A stretch of 5,802 nt of DNA from Actinomycetota bacterium (lineage in GTDB: Bacteria > Actinomycetota > Actinomycetes > Nanopelagicales > Nanopelagicaceae). The position numbers and the translations under genes were made by a program. The stretch covers positions 1 to 5,802 of the forward strand of contig VGAF01000075.1 in NCBI GenBank assembly GCA_016870855.1, read 5' to 3'. Position 1 is the stretch's first letter. Each line of letters starts with the position of its first letter. Shown here in pieces: positions 5,741 through 5,802 of the stretch. The notes under the pieces are model-generated. The model searched no databases and was not told where the DNA came from. It worked only from the letters and a program-made list of their open reading frames with translations.

Positions 5741-5802
5741 GGAGGATTCGCATAGCGGCCGAGTGCGCACGCTTGGAAAGCGTGTATAGGGAAACCTATC
5801 GA
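5741..5802 (+). tRNA. tRNA-Ser (anticodon GGA), 3' part missing at the window edge
   Basis: The acceptor 5' strand is GGAGGAT (5741-5747). It is followed by the D arm GCA...TGC, an anticodon stem CACGC/GCGTG with loop TTGGAAA, and a long variable arm (ATAGG-GAAA-CCTAT) typical of class II tRNAs. The anticodon GGA is at 5775-5777, so it reads UCC and UCU serine codons. The window ends just after the variable arm, so the T arm and acceptor 3' strand lie outside. It is divergent from ffs. Confidence 0.93.

Noticed and set aside
1..5802. Search for mobile elements, CRISPR repeats, toxin-antitoxin or defence genes
   Set aside because: Nearly all the sequence is accounted for by recognised housekeeping genes; no transposase, integrase, regularly spaced repeat or small gene pair is visible.

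Overview
The window looks like chromosomal housekeeping sequence from a streamlined, relatively low-GC member of the Actinomycetota, possibly a freshwater acI/Nanopelagicales-type organism. The placement rests on three things. The gene order (tRNA-Ser, ffs, dnaX, recR, lysC, asd) is actinobacterial. The Asd and metallophosphoesterase proteins carry actinobacterial family signatures. The base composition is close to half GC, with very short or overlapping gene junctions. The genus is inference; the phylum is fairly secure.

Layout. Positions 1-42 (minus) hold the first 14 codons of a probable GatB/YqeY-family protein. Twenty bases away, a metallophosphoesterase gene (63-881, plus) runs in the opposite direction. 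Its 3' end overlaps by 23 bp the end of a long minus-strand block. Read in the direction of transcription, that block is ffs (SRP RNA, about 5664-5577), dnaX (5542-3863), recR (3863-3264), lysC (3182-1911) and asd (1914-859). A tRNA-Ser(GGA) gene starts at 5741 on the plus strand, divergent from ffs, and is cut by the window end.

How the genes work together. dnaX and recR share one base (stop and start codons overlap) and supply the clamp-loader subunit and a recombination mediator. The ybaB/ebfC gene that usually lies between them is absent here. lysC and asd overlap by 4 bp (ATGA) and encode the first and third reactions' shared trunk of the aspartate pathway: aspartate to aspartyl phosphate (LysC) and aspartyl phosphate to aspartate semialdehyde (Asd), leading to lysine, diaminopimelate, threonine and methionine. 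The most informative extra signal is inside lysC: a near-consensus Shine-Dalgarno directly before an in-frame ATG at codon 251. This matches the internal start of the separate regulatory beta subunit known from Corynebacterium aspartokinase.

I found no mobile elements, CRISPR arrays, phage genes or clearly new system. No gene-free stretch reaches 300 bases; the longest are 5665-5740 and 3183-3263, and both are described as likely regulatory regions.
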